Source: Cellulomonas timonensis (GTDB lineage Bacteria > Actinomycetota > Actinomycetes > Actinomycetales > Cellulomonadaceae). From it: DNA of 64,000 nucleotides. Each line of letters starts with the position of its first letter. The stretch's first letter is position 1. The stretch is taken from the NCBI RefSeq assembly GCF_900046455.1, contig NZ_FCOT01000013.1:868001-932000 (forward strand), in the 5' to 3' direction. The position numbers and the translations under genes were made by a program. This document shows positions 16,635-24,946 of this stretch, one piece after another. Under the pieces are notes generated by a model. The model was not told the DNA's origin, searched no databases, and worked only from the letters and a program-made list of their open reading frames with translations.

Positions 16635-17921
16635 ATGCCCGCACCCGAGGATCCCCCCATGCGCCACGCGGTACTGCTGGACCTGCGCGGCCGCGACGTG
16701 CTGGTGGTGGGGGGCGGCCCCGTGGCCGCGCGCCGCACGGCCGCCCTGGTGCAGGAGGGCGCCCGGGTGCGGGTCGTCGCCCCGCAGCTCTGCGAGGACC
16801 TCGAGGCCCTGGCCGCAACGGGCGCCGTGCGCCACGAACGCCGCGGCTACCAGCCCGGCGACGTCGCCGGCGCCTGGTTCGTGCACACCGCCACCGGCGA
16901 CCGCGCCACCGACGCGGCCGTCGCCGCCGAGGCCGCGGCGGCCCGCGTGTGGTGCGTGCACGCGGGCGACGCCGCCCGCTCCACCGCCTGGACCCCCGCC
17001 GTCGCCCGCGCGGGGGATGTCACAGTGGCCGTCAGCGCCGGCGGCGACCCCCGCCGCGCCGCCGCCCTGCGCTCCGCCATCTCCACCCTCCTCGACACCG
17101 GCGGCCTGCCGTTGCGCCGCCATCGCCCCAGCCCTGGCCACGTCGCGCTCATCGGCGGCGGCCCCGGCGACCCCGACCTCATCACCGTGCGCGGACGCCG
17201 ACTGCTCGCCGAGGCCGACGTCGTCGTCGCCGACCGCCTCGGCCCCCGCGCCCTGCTCGACGGGCTCCCCCACGACGTCGAGGGCATCGAGGCCGGCAAG
17301 TCCCCCCACGCGCACCCCCTCACCCAAGCGCAGATCAACGAGGTGCTCGTCGAGCGCGCCACCGCGGGCCAGCGCGTCGTGCGCCTCAAGGGAGGCGACC
17401 CGTACCTGCTCGGCCGCGGCGGAGAGGAGGCCCTCGCCTGCCGCGACGCCGGCATCTCCGTCGAGGTCGTCCCGGGAGTCACCAGCGCGTTCGCCGTCCC
17501 CGCCGCCGCCGGCATCCCCGTCACGCACCGCGGCCTCGCCCGGCAGGTGACCGTCGTCTCCGCCCACGACGACGCCACCGACTGGGGCGCCCTCGCCCGC
17601 CTCGACGGCACCCTCGTGCTGCTGATGGGCGTCGCCCACCTCGCCGAGCACACCGCCGCGCTCATCAGCCACGGCCGCTCGCCGCGCACACCCGTGGCCG
17701 TCGTCGAGCGCGGCACCCTCGCCGAGCAGCGCACCACGCTGGGCACGCTCGCCGACATCGCGGGACTGGCCGCCGCCCGCGGCGTGACCTCCCCCGCCGT
17801 GGTGGTGGTCGGCGAGGTGGTCGCGCTCGCGGTTGAGCTGGGCAGTGTCGATGGCTCATCCGCCAAGGAGCCCGGGAAGGCCGCGGACGAGCCCGCTGGC
17901 GGCCCGCCGCCACGTCGCTAG
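16635..17921 (+). CDS. cysG: Siroheme synthase (CysG-like, dehydrogenase plus SUMT)
   Basis: A 428-residue fusion. Residues about 10-150 form the precorrin-2 dehydrogenase/ferrochelatase domain (DVLVVGGGPVAARRTAALV). Residues about 165-410 form the uroporphyrinogen III C-methyltransferase domain, with IGGGPGDPDLITVRGRRLL, VRLKGGDPYLLGRGGEE and VVPGVTSAFAVPAAAGIPVT. It converts uroporphyrinogen III to siroheme, the prosthetic group of SirA. The start is 6 bases after the permease stop, so it closes the operon. An in-frame ATG 8 codons in is an alternative start. The C-terminal tail after about residue 405 is Pro/Gly-rich and likely disordered. Confidence 0.92.
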   Translation: MPAPEDPPMRHAVLLDLRGRDVLVVGGGPVAARRTAALVQEGARVRVVAPQLCEDLEALAATGAVRHERRGYQPGDVAGAWFVHTATGDRATDAAVAAEAAAARVWCVHAGDAARSTAWTPAVARAGDVTVAVSAGGDPRRAAALRSAISTLLDTGGLPLRRHRPSPGHVALIGGGPGDPDLITVRGRRLLAEADVVVADRLGPRALLDGLPHDVEGIEAGKSPHAHPLTQAQINEVLVERATAGQRVVRLKGGDPYLLGRGGEEALACRDAGISVEVVPGVTSAFAVPAAAGIPVTHRGLARQVTVVSAHDDATDWGALARLDGTLVLLMGVAHLAEHTAALISHGRSPRTPVAVVERGTLAEQRTTLGTLADIAGLAAARGVTSPAVVVVGEVVALAVELGSVDGSSAKEPGKAADEPAGGPPPRR

Positions 17922-17924
17922 CCT
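17919..17924 (+). promoter_or_regulatory. -10 box TAGCCT for the RibD-like gene
   Basis: TAGCCT overlaps the cysG stop codon and lies 6 bases before ATG 17931, predicting a leaderless transcript that starts inside or next to the start codon. Confidence 0.6.
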
Positions 17925-17930
17925 GGCCAG

Positions 17931-18749
17931 ATGCCCGATCCCACGCCCACGCTCGACGTCCTGCTCCCGCTCGACCGCGCAGGCGAGCGCCTCGCGCCCG
18001 AGGGCGACGAGGCGAGACTGAGCGGGTTGTACGCCCACCCGCTGCCGTCGTCCGGCAGGGACGCGTATGTGCGCGCCAACATGGTCTCCACGCTGGACGG
18101 CTCGGCCACCGGCGCGGACCACGTCTCCGGGTCGATCAACAACCCCGCCGACTACCGCGCGTTCACCGTGCAGCGCGCCTGGGCCGATGTCGTGCTGATC
18201 GGCGCGGGCACCGCCCGAGCCGAGCGGTACCGGGCGCTGTCGGTCCCGGCAGGCCTGGCGTCAGCCCGCGCGGCCCGGGGCCAGCGTCCCGGCCTGGAGC
18301 TCGCCGTGGTGACCGCGTTCGGGGAGCTGCCCGAGGCCTTGTTCGACTCCCCGCAGGCTCCCCTGATCGTCACCGTGGCGGATCGACCTGGGCTCGACGA
18401 CCTTCGGGGACGCGTGGGCGCCGACAGGGTGATCGTCGCCGGGACCGGCCGGGTCGATCCCGCTGCCGTGGTCACGCAGCTCGCCGATCGGGGCCTGCGC
18501 CGGGTGCTCGCCGAGGGCGGCCCGCATCTCCTCGCCGAGCTGGTCGCCCGGGGCGTCGTGGACGAGCTCTGCCTGACGACGAGCCCGTTGCTGGTGGGCG
18601 GGGACGCCCCCCGGGTGCTGGCCGGCGCGCCCTGGCTGGCGCCCCCTGTCGACGCCGTGCCTGCGCATCTGCTGCATGCCGACGGGACGCTGCTCGGCCG
18701 GTGGTTGCTGAGCGCGCCGTCGGGGCCGCCACTAGGCTCGCAGCCGTGA
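17931..18749 (+). CDS. Pyrimidine reductase / RibD C-terminal domain protein
   Basis: A 272-residue stand-alone RibD C-terminal (dihydrofolate-reductase-like) domain. Family sequences seen are YVRANMVSTLDGSATG, DVVLIGAGTARAERY and LAEGGPHLLAELVARGVVDEL. The family uses NADPH to reduce 5-amino-6-ribosylamino-pyrimidinedione phosphate in riboflavin synthesis, but many actinobacterial homologues stand outside rib operons and their substrates are unknown. No deaminase domain or other rib gene is near. It is only 10 bases from cysG but has its own leaderless promoter, so it may be a separate unit. Confidence 0.8.
   Translation: MPDPTPTLDVLLPLDRAGERLAPEGDEARLSGLYAHPLPSSGRDAYVRANMVSTLDGSATGADHVSGSINNPADYRAFTVQRAWADVVLIGAGTARAERYRALSVPAGLASARAARGQRPGLELAVVTAFGELPEALFDSPQAPLIVTVADRPGLDDLRGRVGADRVIVAGTGRVDPAAVVTQLADRGLRRVLAEGGPHLLAELVARGVVDELCLTTSPLLVGGDAPRVLAGAPWLAPPVDAVPAHLLHADGTLLGRWLLSAPSGPPLGSQP
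18733..18738 (+). promoter_or_regulatory. -10 box TAGGCT before GTG 18746
   Basis: TAGGCT, inside the end of the preceding gene, is 7 bases from the GTG start of the 162-residue protein, consistent with leaderless transcription. Confidence 0.55.
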
Positions 18750-19234
18750 CAGACACCGTTCTCGTCCTCACGGAGGACTCCCTCGCTCCCGTCGACGTGG
18801 AGCACATCCTGCAACTGCACCAGGGCCAGGAGCTCGCCTACCGGGTGCTCGTGCCCGCGGACACGGAGCGCAACCTGCTGGTGTCCCTGGTGGACAACCT
18901 GAGCATGGGCGAGCTGCGCGAGGCGCTCGACGTGGTGCTCGGCCGGGAGCCGTCGCCCACGCAGGCGAAGGCCACGGCCGCCGAGCAGCTCGCCACGAGT
19001 CTGGCGGCGTTCGCCGACGCAGGCCGCGACGCCACCGGCACGGTCGTCGACGACGACCCGCTGCCGGCGCTGCGCGCGGCCGTGAGCGCCGGCGGCGTGC
19101 GGGAGATCGTCGTCGTCACGTACCCGCACGCGCTGGAGGACACGTTCCGCCGCGACTGGGCCTCCCGGGCCCGCGAGGAGCTGAAGGTGCCGGTCCTGCA
19201 CCTGTACTCGGGCACCAGCGAGATCGTCGACTGA
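18746..19234 (+). CDS. Uncharacterised protein with USP/Rossmann-like pattern
   Basis: A 162-residue soluble protein I cannot assign firmly. It starts DTVLVLTEDS and ends with a strand pair EIVVVTYPHALEDTF and KVPVLHLYSG, giving an alternating alpha/beta pattern like universal-stress or HUP-fold proteins but without the ATP-binding G-2x-G-9x-G motif. GTG 18746 is chosen for the leaderless -10 box 7 bases upstream. It overlaps the preceding gene by 4 bases and is followed by a strong hairpin terminator. Confidence 0.75.
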   Translation: MTDTVLVLTEDSLAPVDVEHILQLHQGQELAYRVLVPADTERNLLVSLVDNLSMGELREALDVVLGREPSPTQAKATAAEQLATSLAAFADAGRDATGTVVDDDPLPALRAAVSAGGVREIVVVTYPHALEDTFRRDWASRAREELKVPVLHLYSGTSEIVD

Positions 19235-19238
19235 CGCA

Positions 19239-19277
19239 GACAAGGGCCGGGTCGCCTGTCGCGACCCGGCCCTTGTC
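19239..19277. terminator. Strong bidirectional hairpin between convergent genes
   Basis: A perfect 17-bp stem (GACAAGGGCCGGGTCGC and its complement) closes on a 5-base loop, directly after the stop at 19234 and 24 bases beyond the end of the convergent ATP-grasp gene. Confidence 0.9.
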
Positions 19278-19300
19278 ACGCCTCGGTGGGAGGCGTGTCA

Positions 19301-20539
19301 TCAGAAGCCGGTGCCCGTGACCTCCGGGTAGTACCGGCGGAACTTGCGCACCTGGTTGAGCAGCGCGGCCGCGACGTACGCGAGTCGGCGCGGCGATCCA
19401 TCCTTGGCGTAGCGCAGCGGATGCACGACCTTGCCGGCGCGGATCAGCCCCTGCACCTTCGCCCGCAGCGCGGGGTCCAGCACGTACTTCAGCAGGAGGC
19501 TGTTCGGCAGGATCGAGTACAGCACCTCCTCGTCGACGATCATCGGCTCGACGGCGCGGCCGTCGACCCGGTCCGCGACGAGGAAGCGCATGGGGTTGGC
19601 CCCCGCGGCCGTCACGTAGTAGTTGTTCCGGCCGATGCGGGGGTTCACCTCGAAGAAACGGAACGAGCCGTCACGCGGGTCGACCTTGACGTCGAAGTTC
19701 GCGAACCCGATGTAGCCGGTGGACTTCAGGAAGTGCCGGGCCTGGTCGAGCATCGGCTCGATCCGGGTGGTGACCATCGCGGCGGGGTTCCCGAGCCCGG
19801 ACGGCGTGTGCTCCTCCAGCAGGACGTGCGCCGAGCACAGCAGGGTCGTCGATCCACGGCTGTCGACGTAGGCGGTGATGGACCGCATCTGCGTGTCGTC
19901 GCCAGGGATGAGCTCCTGCACCACGAACCGTCCCCGGAACCCGGCTGCGCGCAGCGAGGCCCACAGCTCGTCGAGCTCGGCGGCCGTCTGGATCTCGAAG
20001 ACCTTCTTCTTGCCGGCGAACTCGACATCCTGGTAGTCGGCGCTGCTCGCTGCCTTGGCGATGAGCGGGTAGGCGATGTCCACCGGCTCCGGCTGCCAGC
20101 CGTCCTCCCCCGCGCCCGCGAAGTCCTGCACCAGGGTGCGGGGCACGCTGATGCCGAGGTCCTGGCAGATCTCCGCGAACGTCGCCTTGTCGGAGATGCG
20201 CTCGAGCAGGTCCGCGGAGAGGAAGGGCACGACGTAGTGCGGCTCGAGCTCGGCCCGGTGCTGCACCACGACGCGGACCAGCCAGTCCGAGTTGGCCATG
20301 AGCACCAGGCGCTTGTCGGGGTGCTCGGCGGCCACGCTCAGCAGCCGGTCGACGAGCTGCCGCGGGTCGTGCCCGTCCTCGACGAGGACGTTGTCGATGA
20401 TCTGCGAGTGCGCGACGGGGCCGAGCGCGGCCCCGCTCACGACGATGGACCGCACGCCGTAGGCCTCGTGGAAGGACCGCGCGAGCGCGTAGACGCCGAT
20501 GTCGGCGCCCAGGATGACGGGCTGGACCTGCTCGCTCAC
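19301..20539 (-). CDS. ATP-grasp carboxylate-amine ligase (D-aspartate-ligase-like)
   Basis: A 412-residue ATP-grasp enzyme. The N-terminus VILGADIGVYALARSFHEAYG resembles the start of Enterococcus faecium D-aspartate ligase Aslfm, which adds D-Asp to the Lys of peptidoglycan precursors. ATP-grasp features follow: PLIAKAASSADY, FVVQELIPGDDTQMRSI and the metal site FFEVNPRIGRNNYY. GTG 20539 is chosen because it overlaps the gnd TGA by 4 bases; the open frame upstream is a shadow of gnd. Cellulomonadaceae have D-Asp or D-Glu in cross-bridges, so a cross-bridge ligase role is plausible but inferred. Other carboxylate-amine ligases share this fold. About 110 C-terminal residues are basic. Confidence 0.8.
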   Translation of the reverse strand: MSEQVQPVILGADIGVYALARSFHEAYGVRSIVVSGAALGPVAHSQIIDNVLVEDGHDPRQLVDRLLSVAAEHPDKRLVLMANSDWLVRVVVQHRAELEPHYVVPFLSADLLERISDKATFAEICQDLGISVPRTLVQDFAGAGEDGWQPEPVDIAYPLIAKAASSADYQDVEFAGKKKVFEIQTAAELDELWASLRAAGFRGRFVVQELIPGDDTQMRSITAYVDSRGSTTLLCSAHVLLEEHTPSGLGNPAAMVTTRIEPMLDQARHFLKSTGYIGFANFDVKVDPRDGSFRFFEVNPRIGRNNYYVTAAGANPMRFLVADRVDGRAVEPMIVDEEVLYSILPNSLLLKYVLDPALRAKVQGLIRAGKVVHPLRYAKDGSPRRLAYVAAALLNQVRKFRRYYPEVTGTGF

Positions 20540-21993
20540 GCGGTGTGCTCGGCGCGGTCGCCGGACCACTCGGTGTGGAACGTGCCGTCCTTGTCGGTGC
20601 GCCGGTAGGTGTGCGCCCCGAAGAAGTCGCGCTGCGCCTGGATGAGCGAGGCAGGCAGCCGCTCGGCGCGCACCCCGTCGTAGTAGGCCAGCGAGGACGA
20701 GAACGCGGGGGTCGGCACCCCGGCCAGTGCGGCCTGGGACACCACCCGACGCCAGGCGCCCACGCCGTTGCCGACGGCGCCCGCGAAGTACGGGTCGGCG
20801 AGCAGCAGCGGCAGCTCGGCGTCGCGCTCGTACGCCTCGGTGATGCGGTTGAGGAACCGGGCGCGGATGATGCAGCCGCCGCGCCAGATGCGGGCCATGG
20901 CGCCGCGGTCGATGTCCCAGCCGAACTCGGCGCTGGCGGCCGCGATCTGGTCGAAGCCCTGCGAGTACGCGACGACCTTCGAGGCGTACAGCGCGAGGCG
21001 CACGTCCTCGATGAACGCGTCGCGGTCCGTCACCTCGAACGGCGTGGTCTCGGCGGGCAGCACGCCGGCGGCGGCGGCGCGCTGCGGCACGGAGCCGGAC
21101 AGGGCGCGCGCGAACGTCGCCTCGGCGATGCCGGTGATCGGCACGCCCAGGTCGAGGGCGTTCTGCACCGTCCAGCGGCCGGTGCCCTTCTGCTCGGCCT
21201 GGTCGAGCACGATGTCGACGAACGCCTGCCCGGTCTCGGCGTCGACATGGCTCAGCACGTCCGCCGTGATCTCGATGAGGAAGGACTCGAGGTCGCCCTC
21301 GTTCCAGGTGCGGAAGATCTCGCCGATCTCGGCGGCGGAGGCCCCCAGCCCCTGCTTGAGCAGGTCGTAGGCCTCGGCGATGAGCTGCATGTCGGCGTAC
21401 TCGATGCCGTTGTGCACCATCTTGACGAAGTGGCCGGCGCCGTCGGGGCCGACGTAGGTGCAGCACGGCGTGCCGTCGACCTTCGCGGAGATGTCCTCGA
21501 GGATCGGGCCGAGCACCTCGTAGGAGTCACGCGAGCCGCCGGGCATGATCGACGGGCCGAGCAGTGCGCCCTCCTCGCCGCCGGAGACGCCGGTGCCGAC
21601 GAAGTGCAGCCCGTGCTCCTTGAGCTCGGCCTCGCGGCGGCGCGTGTCGGGGAAGTGCGCGTTGCCGGCGTCGATGACGATGTCACCCTCGTCGAGCAGC
21701 GGGATCAGCTCGGAGATGACGGCGTCGGTGGGGCCGCCGGCCTTGACCATGATGACGACCTTGCGGGGACGCTCGAGGGACGCGACGAAGTCGGCCATCG
21801 ACTCCGACGGCACGAAGGCGCCCTCGTCGCCGTTCTCCTCGATCAGCGACTGGGTCTTCGCGTAGGAGCGGTTGTGCACGGCGACCGTGTAGCCGTGCCG
21901 CGCGAAGTTCCGCGCGAGGTTGCGCCCCATCACTGCCAGCCCGGTCACACCGATCTGGGCTGTTCCTGCGGGGGCGGTTCCTGCTGCCGTCAT
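20536..21993 (-). CDS. gnd: 6-phosphogluconate dehydrogenase, decarboxylating
   Basis: A 485-residue enzyme oxidising 6-phosphogluconate to ribulose 5-phosphate and CO2 in the oxidative pentose phosphate pathway. The N-terminal Rossmann motif is IGVTGLAVMGRNLARNFARHG. VGTGVSGGEEGALLGPSIMPGG and FVKMVHNGIEYADMQLIAEAY carry the substrate-binding signature and catalytic Lys, and the all-alpha C-terminal domain is complete. Its length matches the long NADP type. ATG 21993 is chosen because the region upstream in the same frame lacks homology. It is translationally coupled to the downstream ATP-grasp ligase. Confidence 0.96.
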   Translation of the reverse strand: MTAAGTAPAGTAQIGVTGLAVMGRNLARNFARHGYTVAVHNRSYAKTQSLIEENGDEGAFVPSESMADFVASLERPRKVVIMVKAGGPTDAVISELIPLLDEGDIVIDAGNAHFPDTRRREAELKEHGLHFVGTGVSGGEEGALLGPSIMPGGSRDSYEVLGPILEDISAKVDGTPCCTYVGPDGAGHFVKMVHNGIEYADMQLIAEAYDLLKQGLGASAAEIGEIFRTWNEGDLESFLIEITADVLSHVDAETGQAFVDIVLDQAEQKGTGRWTVQNALDLGVPITGIAEATFARALSGSVPQRAAAAGVLPAETTPFEVTDRDAFIEDVRLALYASKVVAYSQGFDQIAAASAEFGWDIDRGAMARIWRGGCIIRARFLNRITEAYERDAELPLLLADPYFAGAVGNGVGAWRRVVSQAALAGVPTPAFSSSLAYYDGVRAERLPASLIQAQRDFFGAHTYRRTDKDGTFHTEWSGDRAEHTA

Positions 21994-22132
21994 GCGCGGT
22001 TGCTCCACTTCGTCGCTTGCCGCCCGGCTTGTCGGGCGGCGCGTTGGGGGGTTCCTACCGAGCGCAAGCCTAGCCGCGTGCCAAGTGGCACGACGCGGCG
22101 TGCCGTACCGCAAGACCACGAGGGCGCGCCCG

Positions 22133-22138
22133 TACGCT
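22133..22138 (+). promoter_or_regulatory. -10 box TACGCT for the DUF3000 gene
   Basis: TACGCT lies 7 bases before GTG 22146, a leaderless arrangement matching those of several other genes in the window. Confidence 0.6.
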
Positions 22139-22145
22139 CGCAGGC

Positions 22146-22730
22146 GTGATCCCCCCCAGTCCGGATGAGGTCCCCGTCGAGTTCGTCCGAGCGTTGAGGT
22201 CCTTGCGCGGCGTGCGGATGCGCCCCGAGATCGAGCTCGACGAGGTTCCCGGCCCCGCGCGCGTCGCGCCGTTCAGCGCCGCGCTGACCGCAGAGGTCCG
22301 CTCGGCGCGACGCGACCCTGAGGCGGCGGAGCTCGCCACCGGCCGGTTCGTCGTGCTGCACGACCCGGAGGGCCAGGAGGCGTGGGACGGCCAGTTCCGC
22401 CTGGTGACGCTGGTGCGCGCCTCGCTCGAGGCCGAGGTCGGGTCCGATCCGTTGCTCGCGGAGGTGGCGTGGAGCTGGTTCCGCGAGTCGTTCACGGGAG
22501 TCGGGGCCCGTGCGCACGCTGCGGGCGGCACCGTGACCCGGGTGCTGTCGCAGAGCTTCGGGGCCCTGTCCGAGCGCCCCGACCAGGTCGACCTGGAGCT
22601 CCGGTTCAGCTGGACCGCCCAGGAGGACGATCTGGCCCCGCACCTGCGCGCGTGGAGCGCGTTGCTGTGCAGCGCCGCAGGGCTGCCGCCGCTGCCCGCC
22701 GGGGTCGTGCCGCTGCCGCGGCGCCGCTGA
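22146..22730 (+). CDS. DUF3000 domain protein
   Basis: A 194-residue protein of the actinobacterial DUF3000 family. FVRALRSLRGVRMRPEIELDEVPGPARVAP near the start and AWSWFRESFTGVGARAHAAGG in the middle are characteristic. The function is unknown. In Mycobacterium tuberculosis, as I recall, the homologue (Rv2680) lies next to the HRDC/RNase D gene and dxs1, and this window keeps that neighbourhood with insertions. The GTG start follows a leaderless -10 box. Confidence 0.88.
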   Translation: MIPPSPDEVPVEFVRALRSLRGVRMRPEIELDEVPGPARVAPFSAALTAEVRSARRDPEAAELATGRFVVLHDPEGQEAWDGQFRLVTLVRASLEAEVGSDPLLAEVAWSWFRESFTGVGARAHAAGGTVTRVLSQSFGALSERPDQVDLELRFSWTAQEDDLAPHLRAWSALLCSAAGLPPLPAGVVPLPRRR

Positions 22731-22747
22731 ACGGCACTCCCCCGGCG

Positions 22748-22768
22748 CGTGCGACGACTGGTCGCACG
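22748..22768 (+). terminator. Hairpin after the DUF3000 gene
   Basis: An 8-bp perfect stem (CGTGCGAC/GTCGCACG) with a 5-base loop lies 18 bases after the stop. No T-run follows, so it could instead be an operator for the next gene. Confidence 0.5.
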
Positions 22769-22881
22769 TGCCAGCACCGCAGTGACGACTTCCTGTGACG
22801 AGCTGCGTCTGAGGGCTCAAGGTCCGCCTGCGCGGCGCCGATGGCTGGGTTACGTCCCACTCTCGTCGCCAGGAGACACAC

Positions 22882-23409
22882 GTGAGCATCGAGCCGTTGC
22901 GCAGGACCTCGACCGTCGTGCGCGGTGCGCCGCCGGTTGCGCGCCGGTCGCCCGTGGCCGCGCCCGAGCAGCCCCAGGGCCGCCGCGGCTTCGGCCAGAT
23001 GTGCGTGGTCGTCACCGACCTCGCGGACGGCGACGGGCAGATCTTGGTGCGCAACGTGCGCCGCCGCGGCTCCGGGCGCGTGATCTTGCTCGCACGACGG
23101 GCGGCGCGGCGTGAGCTCGTCGGGCTGCTGTCCGGCGGCCTGCGCGGCGCTGTGGCCGGCGAGGCGCATCCGTCGGTGCCCCAGCCCGCCCCCGTGGTGG
23201 CCGCGCCCGTGCGCGCGGACCTCACGGCGCGTGAGCTCGGCGTCCTGGCGCTGGTCGCGGACGGCTGCAGCAACCGCCGGATCGGGGAGCACCTCGGCCT
23301 GTCGGCCCTGACCGTCAAGAGCCACCTCGCGCGTATCTCCCGCAAGCTCGGCACGGGCGACCGCGCCGCCCTGGTGGCCCTCGCGATCCGCTCGGGCCTC
23401 ATCCCCTGA
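22882..23409 (+). CDS. LuxR-type helix-turn-helix regulator
   Basis: A 175-residue protein whose last about 65 residues form a LuxR/GerE HTH: LTARELGVLALVADGCSNRR, then LSALTVKSHLARISRKLG. The N-terminal part has no receiver domain; residues about 38-60 (FGQMCVVVTDLADGDGQILV) form a small alpha/beta region of unknown role. It may be an orphan regulator or respond to a ligand. The GTG is preceded by AGGAGA at suitable spacing, so unlike its neighbours it appears to have a leader. The first about 35 residues are Arg/Pro-rich. Confidence 0.85.
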   Translation: MSIEPLRRTSTVVRGAPPVARRSPVAAPEQPQGRRGFGQMCVVVTDLADGDGQILVRNVRRRGSGRVILLARRAARRELVGLLSGGLRGAVAGEAHPSVPQPAPVVAAPVRADLTARELGVLALVADGCSNRRIGEHLGLSALTVKSHLARISRKLGTGDRAALVALAIRSGLIP

Positions 23410-23447
23410 GCGCCGGATCCGACCCTTCTCAGGACCCGCTCAACCCC

Positions 23448-23477
23448 AGGTCACGCGCGGCGTGCGCCGCGCGACCT
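23448..23477 (+). terminator. Hairpin after the LuxR-type gene
   Basis: AGGTC, a 2-base bulge and GCGCGGC pair with GCCGCGC and GACCT around a 4-base loop, 39 bases after the stop and just upstream of the RNase D promoter. Confidence 0.65.
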
Positions 23478-23488
23478 CGCAAAGCGCC

Positions 23489-23494
23489 TACGGT
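23489..23494 (+). promoter_or_regulatory. -10 box TACGGT for the RNase D gene
   Basis: TACGGT lies 7 bases before ATG 23502. The spacer also contains GGAGG, only 2 bases from the ATG and so too close to act as a normal SD. Confidence 0.55.
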
Positions 23495-23501
23495 GGAGGT
23501 C

Positions 23502-24818
23502 ATGCTCCCCGATCCACCAGGCGCCGGCGGCGCCACGCACGACCCCGCACAGTCCGAGCCGGCGGAGGGCATCCTCCCGGAGCTGGCCCTGGATCAGGAC
23601 GTGCCCGCCCCGCTCGAGGTCGTCCCCCTCACCGAGCCGGCCGAGGGCATCCCTCCCGTGATCGACACCCCGCAGGCCCTGGCCCGTGCGGTGGAGGCAT
23701 TCGGCGCGGGCACCGGACCTGTCGCCGTGGACGCGGAGCGTGCCTCGGGCTACCGGTACGGGCAGCGCACCTACCTGGTGCAGCTGCGCCGCGAGGGCGC
23801 CGGCACCGCGCTGATCGACCCCATCGCGCTCCCCGACCTCTCAGCGCTCTCCGAGGCGCTCGTCGGTGTGGAGTGGGTACTGCACGCGGCCTCCCAGGAT
23901 CTGCCCGGGCTCGCTGAGCAGGGACTTCGCCCGTCGCGGATCTTCGACACCGAGCTGGCTGCGAGGCTGTTGGGCCTCGAGCGCGTGGGCCTGGCGGCCG
24001 TCGTCGCGGAGCTCCTCGGGTTGGGGCTCGCGAAGGAGCACTCGGCGGTGGACTGGTCGACGCGCCCGCTGCCCGAGCAGTGGCTGCGGTACGCGGCCCT
24101 CGACGTCGAGGTGCTCGTCGAGCTGCGCGAGATCTTGGCCGAGCGGCTCGCCGTGGCGGGCAAGGCGGAGTGGGCCGCCCAGGAGTTCGAGGCGGTGCGA
24201 CTCGCGCCACCGCCGGCGCCGCGCGTCGAGCCGTGGCGCCGGGTCTCCGGCCTGCACGCCATCCGCGACGCCCGGCGCCTCGCAGTGGTGCGCGAGATGT
24301 GGGGGACCCGCGACGAGAACGCCCGCCAGCGGGACATCTCGCCGGGACGGGTGCTCCCCGACCACGCGATCGTGGCAGCCGCCCAGGCGCTGCCGAGGTC
24401 GGTCCCCCAACTCGTCGCGCTGCCGGCGTTCTCCGGCAAGGGGACCCGTCGGCGCGCCGCGCTGTGGCAGCACGCGATCGACCGGGGCCTGGCGCTGCCT
24501 GACTCGGCGCTCCCCTCCGTGCGGGGCCCGAAGTCCGACGGGCCGCCGCCGCCGCGCGCGTGGGCCGACCGCGACCCGGTCGCGGCCGCCCGCCTGGCGG
24601 TGGCGCGCGATGTCGTCGGGGCGCTGTCGCAGGAGCACTCGCTGCCGACGGAGAACCTGCTGCAGCCCGATCTGCTGCGCCGGCTGTGCTGGACGCCGCC
24701 GGAGCCGCTGGACGAGCAGCACATCGCGGAGTTCCTCGCCGCTGGCGGGGCGCGCGAGTGGCAGGTGTCGCTCGTGGCGCCGCCGTTGGCCGCGGCGTTC
24801 GCGGCGGCGGAGGGCTGA
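23502..24818 (+). CDS. rnd: Ribonuclease D-like 3'-5' exonuclease with HRDC domain
   Basis: A 438-residue DEDD-family exoribonuclease. The exonuclease domain (about residues 65-225) shows VAVDAERASGYRYGQRTYLV (DxE motif), VLHAASQDLPGL and YAALDVEVLVELREIL (ExoIII). An HRDC region follows from about residue 240 (LHAIRDARRLAVVREMWGTR) and extends to the C-terminus. The family trims tRNA 3' ends and other stable RNAs. ATG 23502 is chosen for the leaderless -10 box; an in-frame GTG at 23493 is an alternative. The HRDC half is longer than in E. coli RNase D, as usual in actinobacteria. Confidence 0.9.
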   Translation: MLPDPPGAGGATHDPAQSEPAEGILPELALDQDVPAPLEVVPLTEPAEGIPPVIDTPQALARAVEAFGAGTGPVAVDAERASGYRYGQRTYLVQLRREGAGTALIDPIALPDLSALSEALVGVEWVLHAASQDLPGLAEQGLRPSRIFDTELAARLLGLERVGLAAVVAELLGLGLAKEHSAVDWSTRPLPEQWLRYAALDVEVLVELREILAERLAVAGKAEWAAQEFEAVRLAPPPAPRVEPWRRVSGLHAIRDARRLAVVREMWGTRDENARQRDISPGRVLPDHAIVAAAQALPRSVPQLVALPAFSGKGTRRRAALWQHAIDRGLALPDSALPSVRGPKSDGPPPPRAWADRDPVAAARLAVARDVVGALSQEHSLPTENLLQPDLLRRLCWTPPEPLDEQHIAEFLAAGGAREWQVSLVAPPLAAAFAAAEG

Positions 24819-24833
24819 GTTCGCCCCTCAGGT

Positions 24834-24849
24834 GTTACTCACGAGTAAC
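24834..24849. promoter_or_regulatory. Perfect palindrome upstream of fadA-fadB (likely operator)
   Basis: GTTACTC-AC-GAGTAAC is a perfect 7+7 palindrome with a 2-base centre, of the size bound by TetR-type dimers. It is 113 bases before fadA and about 30 bases upstream of a TACGGT -10-like box at 24880-24885. No cognate regulator gene is in the window. Confidence 0.65.
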
Positions 24850-24946
24850 TTGGGGCTAGTGCGGGACCTTCGTCCCGGGTACGGTCGGTTGTGGCGTGTC
24901 TGTCCAGACCGCCGCCCGGACAACGCCGTCCCCGCCTGGAGGTTCG

